A DNA stretch of 54,044 bases from contig NZ_JABFAU010000008.1 in NCBI RefSeq assembly GCF_017168335.1, positions 1-54,044 of the forward strand, written 5' to 3'. A program made the translations under genes and the position numbers. The stretch comes from Rhodococcus sp. KRD162 (lineage in GTDB: Bacteria > Actinomycetota > Actinomycetes > Mycobacteriales > Mycobacteriaceae). The notes beneath the pieces are model-generated. The model made no database searches. It was not told where the DNA came from and was given only the letters and a program-made list of their open reading frames with translations. Shown piece after piece: positions 9,950 through 18,904 of this stretch (within the stretch, counting starts at the first letter, position 1; every line of letters starts with the position of its first letter).

Positions 9950-10589
9950 AAGTCGAACCATACCCCTTCCTGATCCCATTGGGAAGAACCGTCAGGGTGT
10001 TGTCAACGCGTGAGCGCCAGTCGGCTGGCCACCAGGTGCACCCGCGGTCGCTGTCATGCTCACGGACGGGCATGGATGTCGATACCGATTCGGTCAAGGG
10101 GCGCATGCATCCGCGGCACAGCTGAGCCTTACAGCGACGGGCGTACCTGCACACGCGCGTGGATCATCGGCGTTCGCTGCGATTTCCGTTACGAGTCTTC
10201 TCACCGACTGGAGGCAGGGCAGGGCGAATTACGCCGTGTCACGGCGCGCATGGCGAGCCCGCGTGTCGACTCTCGAAGATCGCGGAACTGCTCGTTCGGT
10301 CGATCGCTGACGCCGCAGATCGGACGGTGGAGCGATACTGTCTCGTTCACCATGGGGCTGCGGCGCCGCCGATGTAGCGTTGAGTAAGTCGTAGATGGGT
10401 GTATCACTCACGTTCGGTTCCACTTTCGATCTGATCGTTTCGGTGCGCCTTCGAACGCGCCGACAGTTGCCGCTCACCGGCCCCGGGCGAGCCCTGCCCT
10501 ACCGGCCAGCCGGCGCGCACCGACATATCCAGTCCGCAAACTCGGTCACATGCGGTGAAAATGCCTGCCCGTCACACCGCAGTTGCTCT
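9950..10589. other. 640-bp stretch without a recognisable gene
   Basis: Both strands have short open frames, but none has a ribosome site, a recognisable motif or convincing amino-acid composition. It separates the copB operon from the SHOCT gene and may hold decayed sequence. Confidence 0.5.
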
Positions 10590-10841
10590 TTACCGAGTGT
10601 CGGCACGCTTGCGCAGCGCAGCGGTCGCCAATTCTGCGACCGCTGCGCGATAGAAATCTCGATCTATCTCCCCGGCCGCGAATCTACGATCGAGGATTTC
10701 CTGCGCGTCCTCCCCCGATTGCGGGCGAGCGGACATCAGCCGAACCGCACCCCAGATCAACAGAGCGATCACGACCAGCCAGAACGCGGCCATTCCTGCC
10801 ATCATCGTCCATCCGCCACTCATGGTGCCCATATTCATCAT
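10590..10841 (-). CDS. SHOCT-domain small membrane protein
   Basis: An 83-residue protein. A Met/Gly-rich amino end (MMNMGTMSGGWTMMAGMAA) leads into a transmembrane helix at about 19-37 and then a SHOCT motif, AQEILDRRFAAGEIDRDFYR. SHOCT segments occur at the ends of many membrane proteins; this layout, a Met-rich end plus one helix plus SHOCT, is frequent in copper clusters. It is transcribed away from the Lgt-like gene, and the shared 160-bp region holds two TACTAT-type operators. Function is unknown. Confidence 0.75.
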   Translation of the reverse strand: MMNMGTMSGGWTMMAGMAAFWLVVIALLIWGAVRLMSARPQSGEDAQEILDRRFAAGEIDRDFYRAAVAELATAALRKRADTR

Positions 10842-10904
10842 TGCTGCTCCTCACTCTCGCACCAGCCACCTGCTGACCTGCGGAGTGTGGTCATCCCGCA
10901 GCTC

Positions 10905-10947
10905 CTACTATAACGCTTAGTAGTTCAGCTACTATCGAGCATAGTAG
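10905..10947. promoter_or_regulatory. Two TACTAT-N5-ATAGTA operators, SHOCT/lgt-like divergent promoter
   Basis: CTACTAT-aacgc-TTAGTAG at 10905-10923 and CTACTAT-cgagc-ATAGTAG at 10929-10947 are two inverted repeats 5 bp apart. They sit between divergent genes starting at 10841 and 11000. The design recurs at six further places in the window. A BlaI/MecI/CopY-family repressor (gene at 14558-14914) is the likely binder. Confidence 0.72.
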
Positions 10948-10999
10948 TTGACTGCTGTCGAGACGCCGTCGCCCGGACAGGCGATGATGGAGGCAACCT

Positions 11000-12433
11000 G
11001 TGGGAAAGAAATCCAGCAAGTCGCGATCGAAAGCGCACAAACGACGAACCACGGCGACACGATTCGGGGGCGGCCCACCGGCTCCCCACCCCGGTGCCAT
11101 ACGTACTGAGCCCCAGCCAAGGCATCCCCTCTCAGCGGTGGCCCCACATTCTGCGGTCAGCGTCGCCGCCGCCGATTATCTTCGAAGCAGGGGCCACTCG
11201 CCCGGCAGCGGTGCACTCCATCCCACTGTCGCCCGGGCTTTCGCGCCGGACTCCACTACCCCACCGCGAGCGTCGGCCCAGGCCGCAGAACCGACGATCG
11301 ATACTGCAGCGCCGCCGGAGCGCCCACGTGCCCGCACGCCTGAAGCTGTTGCGCCCGCACCGCAGAGTTACGCACCCAAGCGCTCACCAGCCACCAGTTG
11401 TACCGATGAGATTTCCCAGGTCGAGCCGCTGGGGCTTGCGGTGACGTACTGGGGTGTCGGCGGGGCCGATGCCGAGCCCAGCCACGACGTGGCGATTCGC
11501 TTCACTGGATCGCGGGTGGAAGTCGAGGGCCATGCATCGACCGAGAAGGTCGGTTTCGATCGGACTCTGGTCGTGAAATCACGTCCTGCCGCTGGAGGCC
11601 GGTTCGCCGCGACCACCCGTATTCAGGGCATTGCCAGCGGGGAGTGGGAGGTGAGTGCGCGACGCATCGACGGGGGCGCAGACAGTAGCGAACGGCAGCA
11701 GAACTCTGTGCTCACCGCGCGCACTGCGCTACTGACATACGGTCCCGCTGTGCGGGTGTGGAGTTGGCCGGCGTTGGTAGCCGCGGGAGCGGTGGTTGCA
11801 TTGATTGTTCAGGGATTCCTGCTCTCACGCATGGATGCCAATGTTGCTGCTGCTGTTGCAATTTCAGCTCTGAGTTGCGTTTTGGGATATATCGGTGCCA
11901 AGGTTTGGTACTTGATCTTGCACCGTCGACCGATATCTACTTTCATCCGCGCAGGAGCGTGCATACAAGGCTTCCTCCTCGTTTCGCTCGGCACCTTGGT
12001 CATCGGCGGAGCACTCGGGGGTATGGACGTCGGCGCAGTCCTGGATGCAACCACCCCGGGATTGTTTCTCGGCATGGCGATCGGTCGTCCGGGATGCTTC
12101 TTGGCGGGCTGCTGTTCGGGGCGTCCGACTCGATCTCGGTGGGGCCTGTTTTCGTCCGATCGCACCCTGGCGACGAGGAGGATTCCGGTTCAGCTCTACG
12201 AGGCCGCTGCAGCCCTGTTGATCGCGGGAGTTGCGCTCGCCGCGGTACTTCAGGTCGACCTTCCCGTCGGAGGGCTGGTCTTCCTGGGGAGTATTGCCGC
12301 ATACACATTGGTCCGGCAAGGCCTGTTTCTGTTTCGAGTGGACGCGCACACTCGTCGAGGCCGACTCACTGTCTCGCTCATCTGCTGCGCGGTCCTCATC
12401 GGCGTCCTCGCAGCGTCGCAGGTGCTCTCGTGA
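11000..12433 (+). CDS. Lgt-family membrane protein with a long N-terminal extension
   Basis: A 477-residue protein. The first 130 residues are Lys/Arg- then Pro/Ala-rich and probably disordered. About 145-235 looks like a beta-rich soluble domain. From about 250 come several membrane helices with GRPGCFLAGCCSGRPT (near 352) and RIPVQLYEAAAAL (near 392), motifs of the prolipoprotein diacylglyceryl transferase family. The GCC motif, in place of the usual Asn-containing loop, marks a divergent branch whose activity is not certain. The GTG start at 11000 follows GGAGG. Its divergent promoter has two BlaI-type operators. Lnt and several lipoproteins are encoded nearby, so a role in lipoprotein modification is plausible. 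Confidence 0.75.
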   Translation: MGKKSSKSRSKAHKRRTTATRFGGGPPAPHPGAIRTEPQPRHPLSAVAPHSAVSVAAADYLRSRGHSPGSGALHPTVARAFAPDSTTPPRASAQAAEPTIDTAAPPERPRARTPEAVAPAPQSYAPKRSPATSCTDEISQVEPLGLAVTYWGVGGADAEPSHDVAIRFTGSRVEVEGHASTEKVGFDRTLVVKSRPAAGGRFAATTRIQGIASGEWEVSARRIDGGADSSERQQNSVLTARTALLTYGPAVRVWSWPALVAAGAVVALIVQGFLLSRMDANVAAAVAISALSCVLGYIGAKVWYLILHRRPISTFIRAGACIQGFLLVSLGTLVIGGALGGMDVGAVLDATTPGLFLGMAIGRPGCFLAGCCSGRPTRSRWGLFSSDRTLATRRIPVQLYEAAAALLIAGVALAAVLQVDLPVGGLVFLGSIAAYTLVRQGLFLFRVDAHTRRGRLTVSLICCAVLIGVLAASQVLS

Positions 12434-12474
12434 TCACCGAACGTATTTTTATGCGTGTGCCTTTCGGTGATCAC
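12430..12474. repeat. 12-bp inverted repeat at the lgt-like/rhodanese junction
   Basis: GTGATCACCGAA at 12430-12441 and TTCGGTGATCAC at 12463-12474 are exact inverted copies with a 21-base spacer. It spans the stop of the Lgt-like gene and the possible starts of the rhodanese gene. It could be an mRNA hairpin that tunes translation, a terminator or a protein site. Confidence 0.5.
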
Positions 12475-12927
12475 CTCGATGCGATGGCACCGCATTCGGT
12501 GTCCCGATCGACGCTCCGTAGTCCGGCATCGATACTGACTGTCCTCGTCCTTGCACTCGCTGGATGTACCGGCGGCGAGGTCTCTGAGCCCACCGCGTCG
12601 ATGCCCGTTGCTACACGGGCGGAACTGCTCGATCCCGCTGACTTCGCCGCCGCAATCGCCGATCCCGCCCGAGTCACGATCAACGTCCATACCCCCGACG
12701 AGGGCCAGCTCCCGGGAACCGACTCGAGCCTTCCCTTCGACCAGATCCGACAACAGGCCGCGACGTTGCCGCCCGACCGGACCACGCCGCTGGCGATCTA
12801 CTGCCGTACCGGGACAATGAGCGCCACCGCTGCGAAAGAACTGGCCTCTCTCGGCTACACCGATGTCGTCGAACTACAAGGCGGCATGCTCGCGTGGCGA
12901 AACACCGGACGAACCATCGGAGAATGA
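12430..12927 (+). CDS. Rhodanese-domain lipoprotein
   Basis: Up to 165 residues. A hydrophobic segment ends in LALAGC, a lipobox, and is followed by a single rhodanese domain whose active loop is YCRTGTMSATAA, with the closing motif LQGGMLAWRNTG. It is probably a lipid-anchored sulfur transferase or thiol-handling protein outside the membrane. The GTG at 12430 overlaps the upstream stop (GTGA) and would be coupled; the ATG at 12484 gives a more normal 28-residue lipoprotein signal but has no ribosome site. A strong inverted repeat covers this junction. It is in one operon with the Lgt-like gene. Confidence 0.8.
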   Translation: MITERIFMRVPFGDHLDAMAPHSVSRSTLRSPASILTVLVLALAGCTGGEVSEPTASMPVATRAELLDPADFAAAIADPARVTINVHTPDEGQLPGTDSSLPFDQIRQQAATLPPDRTTPLAIYCRTGTMSATAAKELASLGYTDVVELQGGMLAWRNTGRTIGE

Positions 12928-13343
12928 TCACGCACGTTCCGCACCACCGCCCCCGAAGGTCGAGCACCAGAACCGATCCGGTGAAATCGAATGCCGAGAT
13001 CGTCTTGGTCAGGGTTTACCAGGTCGGGACCGGACACTTCGCCGATGGTCCCGCTACTGCCGGGAAGTGAACCTATCGGTTTGCCAGCGGGCGCAAACGA
13101 CGTCGAACGGGCCCCGGCCTGTACCGGCGAATCAGAACCTCGCCCGCTGTCACCCTCAGTGCTACCAGCGCAGGCGTGCCCTCGCCCCAGGTTGCCTTCT
13201 CCTCGGCGGTGGTTCGGCTCCGTCGGCCGACTCGCTCACGATCGACAACGTATGGACGTGCTGGCAGCGCGCGATGTCAGGCGAAGAACGAGACGGCCGG
13301 TCGTCGGAAGACGCGGGCGGCCCCTACACCGAGGCGTACAAGC
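12928..13343. other. Region without a supported gene
   Basis: About 415 bp of GC-rich sequence. Open frames exist on the plus strand but have no motif, ribosome site or hydrophobic pattern. No operator of either family was found here. Confidence 0.4.
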
Positions 13344-13655
13344 GTGAGCGCCGCCGTCAAGGTCGGGGTTGGGTGGTCCCTGATGGCGGGTGTCGTGATC
13401 GGTGCGACCCACGTCGTAATTCATCTCGGGCAGCTTCGGTTTCTTCCGAGCGCCGGATGGCAGGATCTCGCGGTCGGCTATCCGATGGCGATGGTCCTCG
13501 CGCTCGTCGGTCTCATGATGATCGCTTCCCGCACCCGAAAGCCGAGGGGCGAGTATTGCGGACTCGCTCCCGTGATCTGTAGTGCCGCGCGGGGCATTTC
13601 ATCCCACCGCGCAGGATGCCAACGTCATGGCCCCCAGCAGGGCCACTACTGGTAA
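13344..13655 (+). CDS. Small two-helix membrane protein, uncharacterised
   Basis: From a GTG at 13344 the frame encodes MSAAVKVGVGWSLMAGVVIG, then THVVIHLGQLRFLPSAGWQD and a second hydrophobic segment (PMAMVLALVGLMMIAS) before a basic tail. Two membrane helices are clear to about residue 68. The last part (about 70-103) is Cys- and His-containing, overlaps the end of the convergent M56 gene, and is less convincing. The start is uncertain because no good ribosome site is visible. Unknown function. Confidence 0.5.
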   Translation: MSAAVKVGVGWSLMAGVVIGATHVVIHLGQLRFLPSAGWQDLAVGYPMAMVLALVGLMMIASRTRKPRGEYCGLAPVICSAARGISSHRAGCQRHGPQQGHYW

Positions 13656-14561
13656 CGCAGGCAGGGCAACGGCGGTGCACGCTACGAACGCCCGCGCCCA
13701 CCGGAGGGGAGCATGCGGGATCACTCGGTCCACGGCGAGACGATCGAGCCGCACAACGGTGGCATCGGAAACCATACCGAGGGCGGGCAGAGGAACAGGG
13801 TGCGGGCGCAGCGAAGTCAGAGCGCGCCGCACGGGGTCTCGTCCGTGCGAGCGGGCTGCGCGGGCGTCCGCGTCGAGTTCGACCAGAGCGCGCACGAGCG
13901 AAGGTGACGCTCGCATGATCGGTAGCCACGGAAACGCATAGGCCACCGACTCGGCAATGCCTACGAGCAGATGATGCCGGCCATCGATGTGTGCACGTTC
14001 GTGTGCGAGGACCGCCTCGACTTCAGCAGGCGTCAACTGCGTACGCAGCCCCTCGCTGGCCACGACCATCGCCGGTCGTCCCGCGACGCTGTACGCGAGA
14101 GGACTGTCCAACGGAAGCCACAAGGTCGACGCGGGTTGATTCGAACCGGAAAACCCGACGCCTCCAGCGATGATGCGCAGCAGATCGATGTGCCGCTCGT
14201 ACACTCGCCGTCGCTCACACACTGCGCGCCTCAGGTGGACGATCCAGCGGACTGCGCCGCAGCCCAACATCGCAATCCCGACAACCCCGACGATGGCCTC
14301 GACGCGGGCAGGTATGTCGCCCTGAAGGGCGAGCCAGCATTGGTGTGCGATGTCGACCAGGGTCGTCACGCCCCCATGACTGGGGATCGCACTGAGCACG
14401 ACCGGTACCGCAATGCTGACCAAGGTGCCCACAACGAGCGCCGACCACGTCAAGAGCGTGACGTGCGCATCGATACCTCTGTCGATCATCGACCTCATCA
14501 GCAATGGCGCGGCAGCCGCAACCAACAGCCCACCGAGGGCCCACAGGAGTACGGCAGTCAC
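13599..14561 (-). CDS. M56-family (BlaR1-like) membrane sensor peptidase
   Basis: A 320-residue membrane protein with helices near 1-25, 35-58 and 90-110, and a zinc peptidase motif HERAHIDGRHH (about residue 191) with a third ligand in ELDADARAARSH (about 231). A carboxy-terminal helix follows (about 288-315). This is the M56 layout of BlaR1/MecR1, but without a penicillin-binding sensor domain. In this family the peptidase leads to removal of the partner BlaI repressor on signal. Its ATG overlaps the stop of the repressor gene (ATGA), confirming the pair. The signal sensed is unknown; copper or envelope stress is the inference. Confidence 0.88.
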   Translation of the reverse strand: MTAVLLWALGGLLVAAAAPLLMRSMIDRGIDAHVTLLTWSALVVGTLVSIAVPVVLSAIPSHGGVTTLVDIAHQCWLALQGDIPARVEAIVGVVGIAMLGCGAVRWIVHLRRAVCERRRVYERHIDLLRIIAGGVGFSGSNQPASTLWLPLDSPLAYSVAGRPAMVVASEGLRTQLTPAEVEAVLAHERAHIDGRHHLLVGIAESVAYAFPWLPIMRASPSLVRALVELDADARAARSHGRDPVRRALTSLRPHPVPLPALGMVSDATVVRLDRLAVDRVIPHAPLRWARAFVACTAVALPALPVVALLGAMTLASCAVG

Positions 14562-14914
14562 CTCTGACGCTCTTTCAGACCGCGGGTGAGCACCTTCGAT
14601 TCGTCATCGGAAGCGCCGCGGGCGAAGTGCAGCAGCACGCTCGTCGGGTCGCCGGTCGATTCGAGAAGTATTCGCAAGGCGTCGGAGGCGGCTTCTTCCC
14701 TGCTTCGGGTGGCTTCGTACCAATATGCCCGTCCGTTGCGTTGTCGGTGTACCCAGCCTTTACGGTGCAAATTGTCGAGCACCGTCTGAATCGTGGTGTA
14801 CGCCGGTTCTCGACCGTCCTCGAGTTGATCGATGACATCACGAACCCGGACTGCGGCGCTGGTATTCCACACCACGTCCATCACCAGAGCTTCGAGCTCT
14901 CCCAAACCCTGCAT
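14558..14914 (-). CDS. BlaI/MecI/CopY-family repressor
   Basis: A 118-residue winged-helix repressor. The amino half has the family pattern LGELEALVMDVVWN, VRVRDVIDQL, AYTTIQTVLDNLHRKGWVHR and GRAYWYEATRSREE; the carboxy part (about 78-118) is the dimerisation helix region. Family members bind short inverted repeats as dimers and are inactivated by proteolysis through an M56 partner, here the next gene. An AGGAGG ribosome site precedes the ATG. No TACTAT site is evident just upstream, so this gene may not control itself. It is the best candidate binder of the TACTAT-N5-ATAGTA sites in the island. Confidence 0.9.
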   Translation of the reverse strand: MQGLGELEALVMDVVWNTSAAVRVRDVIDQLEDGREPAYTTIQTVLDNLHRKGWVHRQRNGRAYWYEATRSREEAASDALRILLESTGDPTSVLLHFARGASDDESKVLTRGLKERQR

Positions 14915-15035
14915 GAGTGCCTCCTAGGCGCGTGTTCACTCTATCCCGTCGAACGAGCCAGCCACGTGATCCTTCGGTAGCGAGCACCCTGGTCCGAGAG
15001 GTTTGCATGCCTCGAATACGAATGCGGCCGTAGGC

Positions 15036-16535
15036 TCACGCCAGGTAGGACACCGATGTCATCATTCCCGCTTCCCCGTGATAGAGGTTGTGGCAGTGCA
15101 GAAGCCACTGGCCGGGATTGTCGGTGTCGAAGTCGACTTCGACAGTTTGGTTCGGCAAGACCAGCGAGGTGTCCTTCCGGGGGCCTGATCCGGCACCGTT
15201 GACAACCTCGAAGGTGTGTCCGTGCAGATGCATGGGATGAAACATCGTGGTGGCGTTGACGAAGCGAAGTCGTACTCTTTCGCCTTCGCGAACGTCGAGG
15301 GGGGTGTGCTGCTCGTACGTCTCACCGTTGAGCGTCCAGGTGTACCCGCCCATCTCCATCCCGAGAGCGATGTCGTACGTGCGATCCGGCTCGCGTGCGG
15401 ACAAGCGGACCGTATCGAGCGACATCAGTTGATCAGCCATCACCGGGGCTGCAGAGAGTTCGGCAGGCCGGACTGAGGACTGCGGCGCGGCGCCTGGCCC
15501 GGTACGCAACACAGCGAACCCGCTCCCGTCCTTACCTTCCGCGGCGGCGACAATCGGAAACGCCCCGTCCTGCAAGGTGATGATTGCGTCGTAACGCTCT
15601 CCCATCCCTATCAACAAGCATTGCGCCTGCTCGGGCTGAACCGGAAATCCGTCGCTGTGAGTAACAGTGAGAGGATGCCCCCCCACTGCGAAACGGAAGG
15701 CCGTGTCGGCAGCTGCGTTGATGATGCGCAGGCGCAGCCGCTGGCCCGGCCGTCCGCCGAGCACGATGGGGTCGGCGGCGATCTTGCCGTTGATCAGGTA
15801 GTACGGGTAGCTCACGTCGCCGGTGTCGCCACCGAGAGGCGACTGGGCGGTGGGCGCGCTCATCGACATGCCGCCCATCGACATGCCCTCGCTGCGCAGC
15901 CGTTCGAGTTCTCGATCGGGGTCGCCGGCTACCCCGTCGAGCCAGTCGTCCAGGACCAGGACGGCTTCGAGGTCGTAGTCCGAGCCGTCGGCGGGGTCCT
16001 CGACGATCAGCGGTGCATACAGTCCTCTGTCGAGTTGGGTACCGACGTGAGGGTGAAAGAAGTACGTGCCCGCGTCGGGCACGGTGAAGTCGTAGCCGAA
16101 CGAGTCACCGGAAGCCACAGCCGGCTGAGTCAGGCCCGGCACTCCGTCCATGTCGTTGCGCAAGGCGATTCCGTGCCAATGGATCGTCGTCTCCTGCTCG
16201 AGGCGGTTGTCGAGCTGTGCGCGCAACACATCACCTCGGCTCAGGCGAATCTCGGCACCGGGGAGTCTGTCGCCGAAAGTCCAGGTCTGTACCTGCACTC
16301 CGCCGAGGTCGATCGTGCTCGACTGAGCTCTCAAGGAAATATCGACTTGTCTGCCGACGGCCGAGCGCCGCGCGTCCTCGGCCTGTCCCACCACATCGGA
16401 GTCCGGTCCGACAACTGTCGCTGCGGACGAGCCATTGCCGCATGCCGCCAACACGACGGCACTCGTTCCGGCCGCGCTCAGCGCGAGAAAGTTGCGGCGC
16501 GTGAGCGAGAACGCACCTGCCCGCTGCCTGGTCAT
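15036..16535 (-). CDS. Multicopper oxidase, Tat-exported (CueO/CopA-like)
   Basis: A 499-residue multicopper oxidase. The signal SLTRRNFLALSAAGTSAVVLAACG has the twin-Arg motif and also a lipobox-like Cys. The four copper motifs are present: TIHWHG (about 120), YFFHPHVG (about 160), HPMHLHGHTF and LLHCHNLYHGEAGMM near the end. A Met-rich insert (MSMGGMSMS, about 225) is like the methionine-rich segments of copper oxidases. It probably oxidises Cu(I) outside the membrane. The ATG at 16535 is chosen over the ATG at 16541 because GGGAG lies 6 bases before it. It follows the TlpA gene, likely in one operon. Confidence 0.92.
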   Translation of the reverse strand: MTRQRAGAFSLTRRNFLALSAAGTSAVVLAACGNGSSAATVVGPDSDVVGQAEDARRSAVGRQVDISLRAQSSTIDLGGVQVQTWTFGDRLPGAEIRLSRGDVLRAQLDNRLEQETTIHWHGIALRNDMDGVPGLTQPAVASGDSFGYDFTVPDAGTYFFHPHVGTQLDRGLYAPLIVEDPADGSDYDLEAVLVLDDWLDGVAGDPDRELERLRSEGMSMGGMSMSAPTAQSPLGGDTGDVSYPYYLINGKIAADPIVLGGRPGQRLRLRIINAAADTAFRFAVGGHPLTVTHSDGFPVQPEQAQCLLIGMGERYDAIITLQDGAFPIVAAAEGKDGSGFAVLRTGPGAAPQSSVRPAELSAAPVMADQLMSLDTVRLSAREPDRTYDIALGMEMGGYTWTLNGETYEQHTPLDVREGERVRLRFVNATTMFHPMHLHGHTFEVVNGAGSGPRKDTSLVLPNQTVEVDFDTDNPGQWLLHCHNLYHGEAGMMTSVSYLA

Positions 16536-16594
16536 ACACATCTCCCAATTCTGTAGAAGTCCGTCCGCCGGCGGGCGTTCGATCCTCGCCGCGT

Positions 16595-16628
16595 TGCTGG
16601 TGCTGGTGCTCGTGCTCGTGCTCGTGCT
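16595..16628. repeat. 6-bp microsatellite between tlpA and the oxidase gene
   Basis: GCTGGT and GCTCGT units repeat about five and a half times. The array lies in the 98-bp spacer between the thioredoxin stop and the oxidase start. Copy number may vary between strains. Confidence 0.6.
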
Positions 16629-16632
16629 GAGA

Positions 16633-17268
16633 TCAGCGCACAAGCGCTGTTACCGCCTCCCGCACCTGACTCGGGTCGTAGAACACCGGCGTCGAGGTGA
16701 TGCGCTCGATCGTTCCATCGCTCTGGACCAAGAAACTCAGGGGCAGGACAGGGGGCGCGTCAAGTGTCTGCAACGCCGCGTCGGCCTGATCGAACGAGGG
16801 ATAGTGCACTCCCAGCTCGGTGAGCAGGCTCAATGCCGCATCGGCATCGTCTTGGACGTTGAGACCGACGACCCGAACCGCATCCGGTTCTGCGGCGTAC
16901 TGGGCCAGAACCGGAATCTCCTGTCTACACGGACCGCACCACGACGCCCAGACATTGAGCAATGTGGGTTGCCCAGCCAGGGAGGTCCCCAGATCGGATA
17001 AGTCCGACGTTCCCAAGCATCGTGCGGACGTACCGACGAGCTCGCCAGTTACGGGGGACGGAACCGGCGACGAGGTCGGGCACGGCTCGAGGGCAGCACG
17101 GGTAGCGATCACTGCCGACGGGAGATCCTCGTCCTCGACGTGAGGTGCCGATCCTGCGGACCCCACCGACTGGGTCGAGGGATCTCGAGACCACAATGCC
17201 AGCGCTCCAACAACTGTCACGATGACGATGATCGCAAGTAGGGACCAGCGTGTCGTCACCCGCTGCAC
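16633..17268 (-). CDS. TlpA/ResA-like membrane-anchored thioredoxin
   Basis: A 211-residue protein with one amino-terminal membrane helix (about 9-26) and a TlpA-type thioredoxin domain. The active site is NVWASWCGPCRQEIPVL (about 128-145), and the cis-Pro segment is PPVLPLSFLVQ. An additional Cys pair (EPCPTS and SARCLG) lies before the domain. It probably reduces disulfides or delivers thiols outside the membrane, for instance for copper-centre or cytochrome assembly. The start is GTG at 17268. It is first in an operon with the multicopper oxidase, behind a BlaI-type operator at 17333-17351. Confidence 0.85.
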   Translation of the reverse strand: MQRVTTRWSLLAIIVIVTVVGALALWSRDPSTQSVGSAGSAPHVEDEDLPSAVIATRAALEPCPTSSPVPSPVTGELVGTSARCLGTSDLSDLGTSLAGQPTLLNVWASWCGPCRQEIPVLAQYAAEPDAVRVVGLNVQDDADAALSLLTELGVHYPSFDQADAALQTLDAPPVLPLSFLVQSDGTIERITSTPVFYDPSQVREAVTALVR

Positions 17269-17332
17269 CCTGCACCTCTGTCTCGTTCACCTCGACGATG
17301 TCTTCCGGTCTGTCAGCGTCATACTACACGAT

Positions 17333-17351
17333 CTACTATCTTCGATAGTAG
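17333..17351. promoter_or_regulatory. BlaI-type operator, tlpA-oxidase / M23 divergent region
   Basis: CTACTAT-cttcg-ATAGTAG is a perfect inverted repeat 65 bp before the thioredoxin start (minus) and about 370 bp before the M23 start (plus). About 365 bp between it and the M23 gene holds no supported coding frame. Confidence 0.72.
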
Positions 17352-17716
17352 CAACGTGGATCCTGCACGCCGTCAACGCTTTCGCGGCCCCTTCACCCTC
17401 GGGCCTCACAGTGCCAGCACACAGCTCTCCGGCCGTTCGCCGAAGACGACCGTCCCCATCGAGGCGCACGATGAAGGCCGTCCAGCGACGCCGAGTCCTT
17501 CTGGCGCAGAAGATATTACGTACATGAACTTCGGCTCCCGAGAAACAACCCGACGATCGAAATGGGTCGCAGGGTGCGAATGTTACCGATGTAATTCACT
17601 GTGACTGATGGTGCTTGTGCGGAAAGGGTGTAATAGTGATGCGGCGTGTCGCCTTGACTCGAAGGCGACCTGAATTACTGCCAGGTATGCAGTTGCCGTC
17701 CAGGAGGACCACCGAC

Positions 17717-18904
17717 ATGAGACCTCTGCCCTCGTCCTCGTACATGGCGCACCGAACTCGGTGGGGTACTCGCATCCTCGTCGGTACCGCGTTCGTGGGA
17801 GGCATCCTCGCGCTGGCACCCACGGCGTCTGCAGCCCCGGACGCCGATCCGGCTGCGCCGCCGCCTGCCTTCCCCGCGCAGGCCCAATCGGACCCGCACG
17901 TCCAACAGGAGGTCCTCGATCTCGTCGTCGGCGCACTACGCGAGATTCGCGCCAACGGCGCTCTCGACGACCTGGCCGGCCCACAGAGCCGCATCGTCTC
18001 CTGCCTCGTGGGCACGATCGGAGCCACCGATACAGCTGACGGACCAACGGGAGCCCTTTCGCGACTGATCCCCTGTCTCGCGCCGATCGACGACATCGAC
18101 CCCACAGTTCTCCCCCGACTGGTGTCGTCGATGGACGTCGCCACACTTGCATCCACACTCGCGGCCGCCGAGACTCCCCACGATCCGGCCACCCCGCACA
18201 CCTCGTCGCGCGGACATGCGGCGGTCCCACCCGGCAGGTCGAACGCCGAGCCCTCGACCGAACAACCGACCGCCCAAGGCACCCAGGACACTCAGGACAC
18301 TCAGGACACTCAGGACCCCGAGTCGGCCGCCGACCCGTCGACGCCCGAACTGCCCGCGCTCGAACCCGACGCCACTGTGCCTGAAACGTCGGCACCCGGC
18401 ACGTCATCTGAAACAACGACACCCGAAACCACGACACCCGAGGCGGGCGATCATCCGTCGGCCGCCCCGCAATCCCCTACCGGCACAACAGGGTCGAGCA
18501 ACGGAAAGTATCGTGCGCCGACAACAGGAACGTTGACCTCGACCTTCGGCGACGGCCGCGCCCATCAAGGAATCGACATCGCCAACTCCACCGGTACACC
18601 GATCGTCGCCGTTGCGGACGGCGACGTGATCAGCGCAGGACCGGCCCAGGGCTTCGGACTCTGGGTGCGCATACGCCACGATGACGGCACCGTAACGACC
18701 TACGGGCACAACAACGACAACCTCGTGACCGTAGGTCAACGCGTCACTGCTGGTGAAGAAATTGCGACGGTAGGAAACCGGGGTATCTCCACCGGTCCAC
18801 ATCTGCACTTCGAGGTCGACACACCCGCCGGCAACAAGGTCGACCCCAGACTTTGGCTCGCGGAACGCGGAGCCACCATCACCGGTTCGGACCGTGACTC
18901 GTAG
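17717..18904 (+). CDS. Secreted M23-family peptidoglycan endopeptidase (long linker)
   Basis: A 395-residue secreted protein. The signal peptide is about residues 18-40, ending AAPTASAAP. A helical region (40-150) and a Pro/Thr/Glu-rich linker (about 155-270) follow; the linker includes an in-frame 9-bp DNA repeat (18284-18310) giving TQD units. The carboxy domain (about 275-390) is M23/LytM: HQGIDIANSTGTPIVAVADG, TTYGHNN and GPHLHFEVDT with the zinc ligands. It likely cuts peptide cross-links in the wall. The ATG at 17717 follows AGGAGG by 9 bases; an in-frame ATG at 17639 is less well placed. Confidence 0.87.
   Translation: MRPLPSSSYMAHRTRWGTRILVGTAFVGGILALAPTASAAPDADPAAPPPAFPAQAQSDPHVQQEVLDLVVGALREIRANGALDDLAGPQSRIVSCLVGTIGATDTADGPTGALSRLIPCLAPIDDIDPTVLPRLVSSMDVATLASTLAAAETPHDPATPHTSSRGHAAVPPGRSNAEPSTEQPTAQGTQDTQDTQDTQDPESAADPSTPELPALEPDATVPETSAPGTSSETTTPETTTPEAGDHPSAAPQSPTGTTGSSNGKYRAPTTGTLTSTFGDGRAHQGIDIANSTGTPIVAVADGDVISAGPAQGFGLWVRIRHDDGTVTTYGHNNDNLVTVGQRVTAGEEIATVGNRGISTGPHLHFEVDTPAGNKVDPRLWLAERGATITGSDRDS

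Noticed and set aside
12863..13582. Plus-strand 239-aa frame
   Set aside because: Low-complexity Arg/Ser content, overlaps the rhodanese end and the small membrane gene in other frames.
14914..14960. BlaI-type operator before the repressor gene
   Set aside because: Only a CTAT half-word is present; the inverted repeat is missing.
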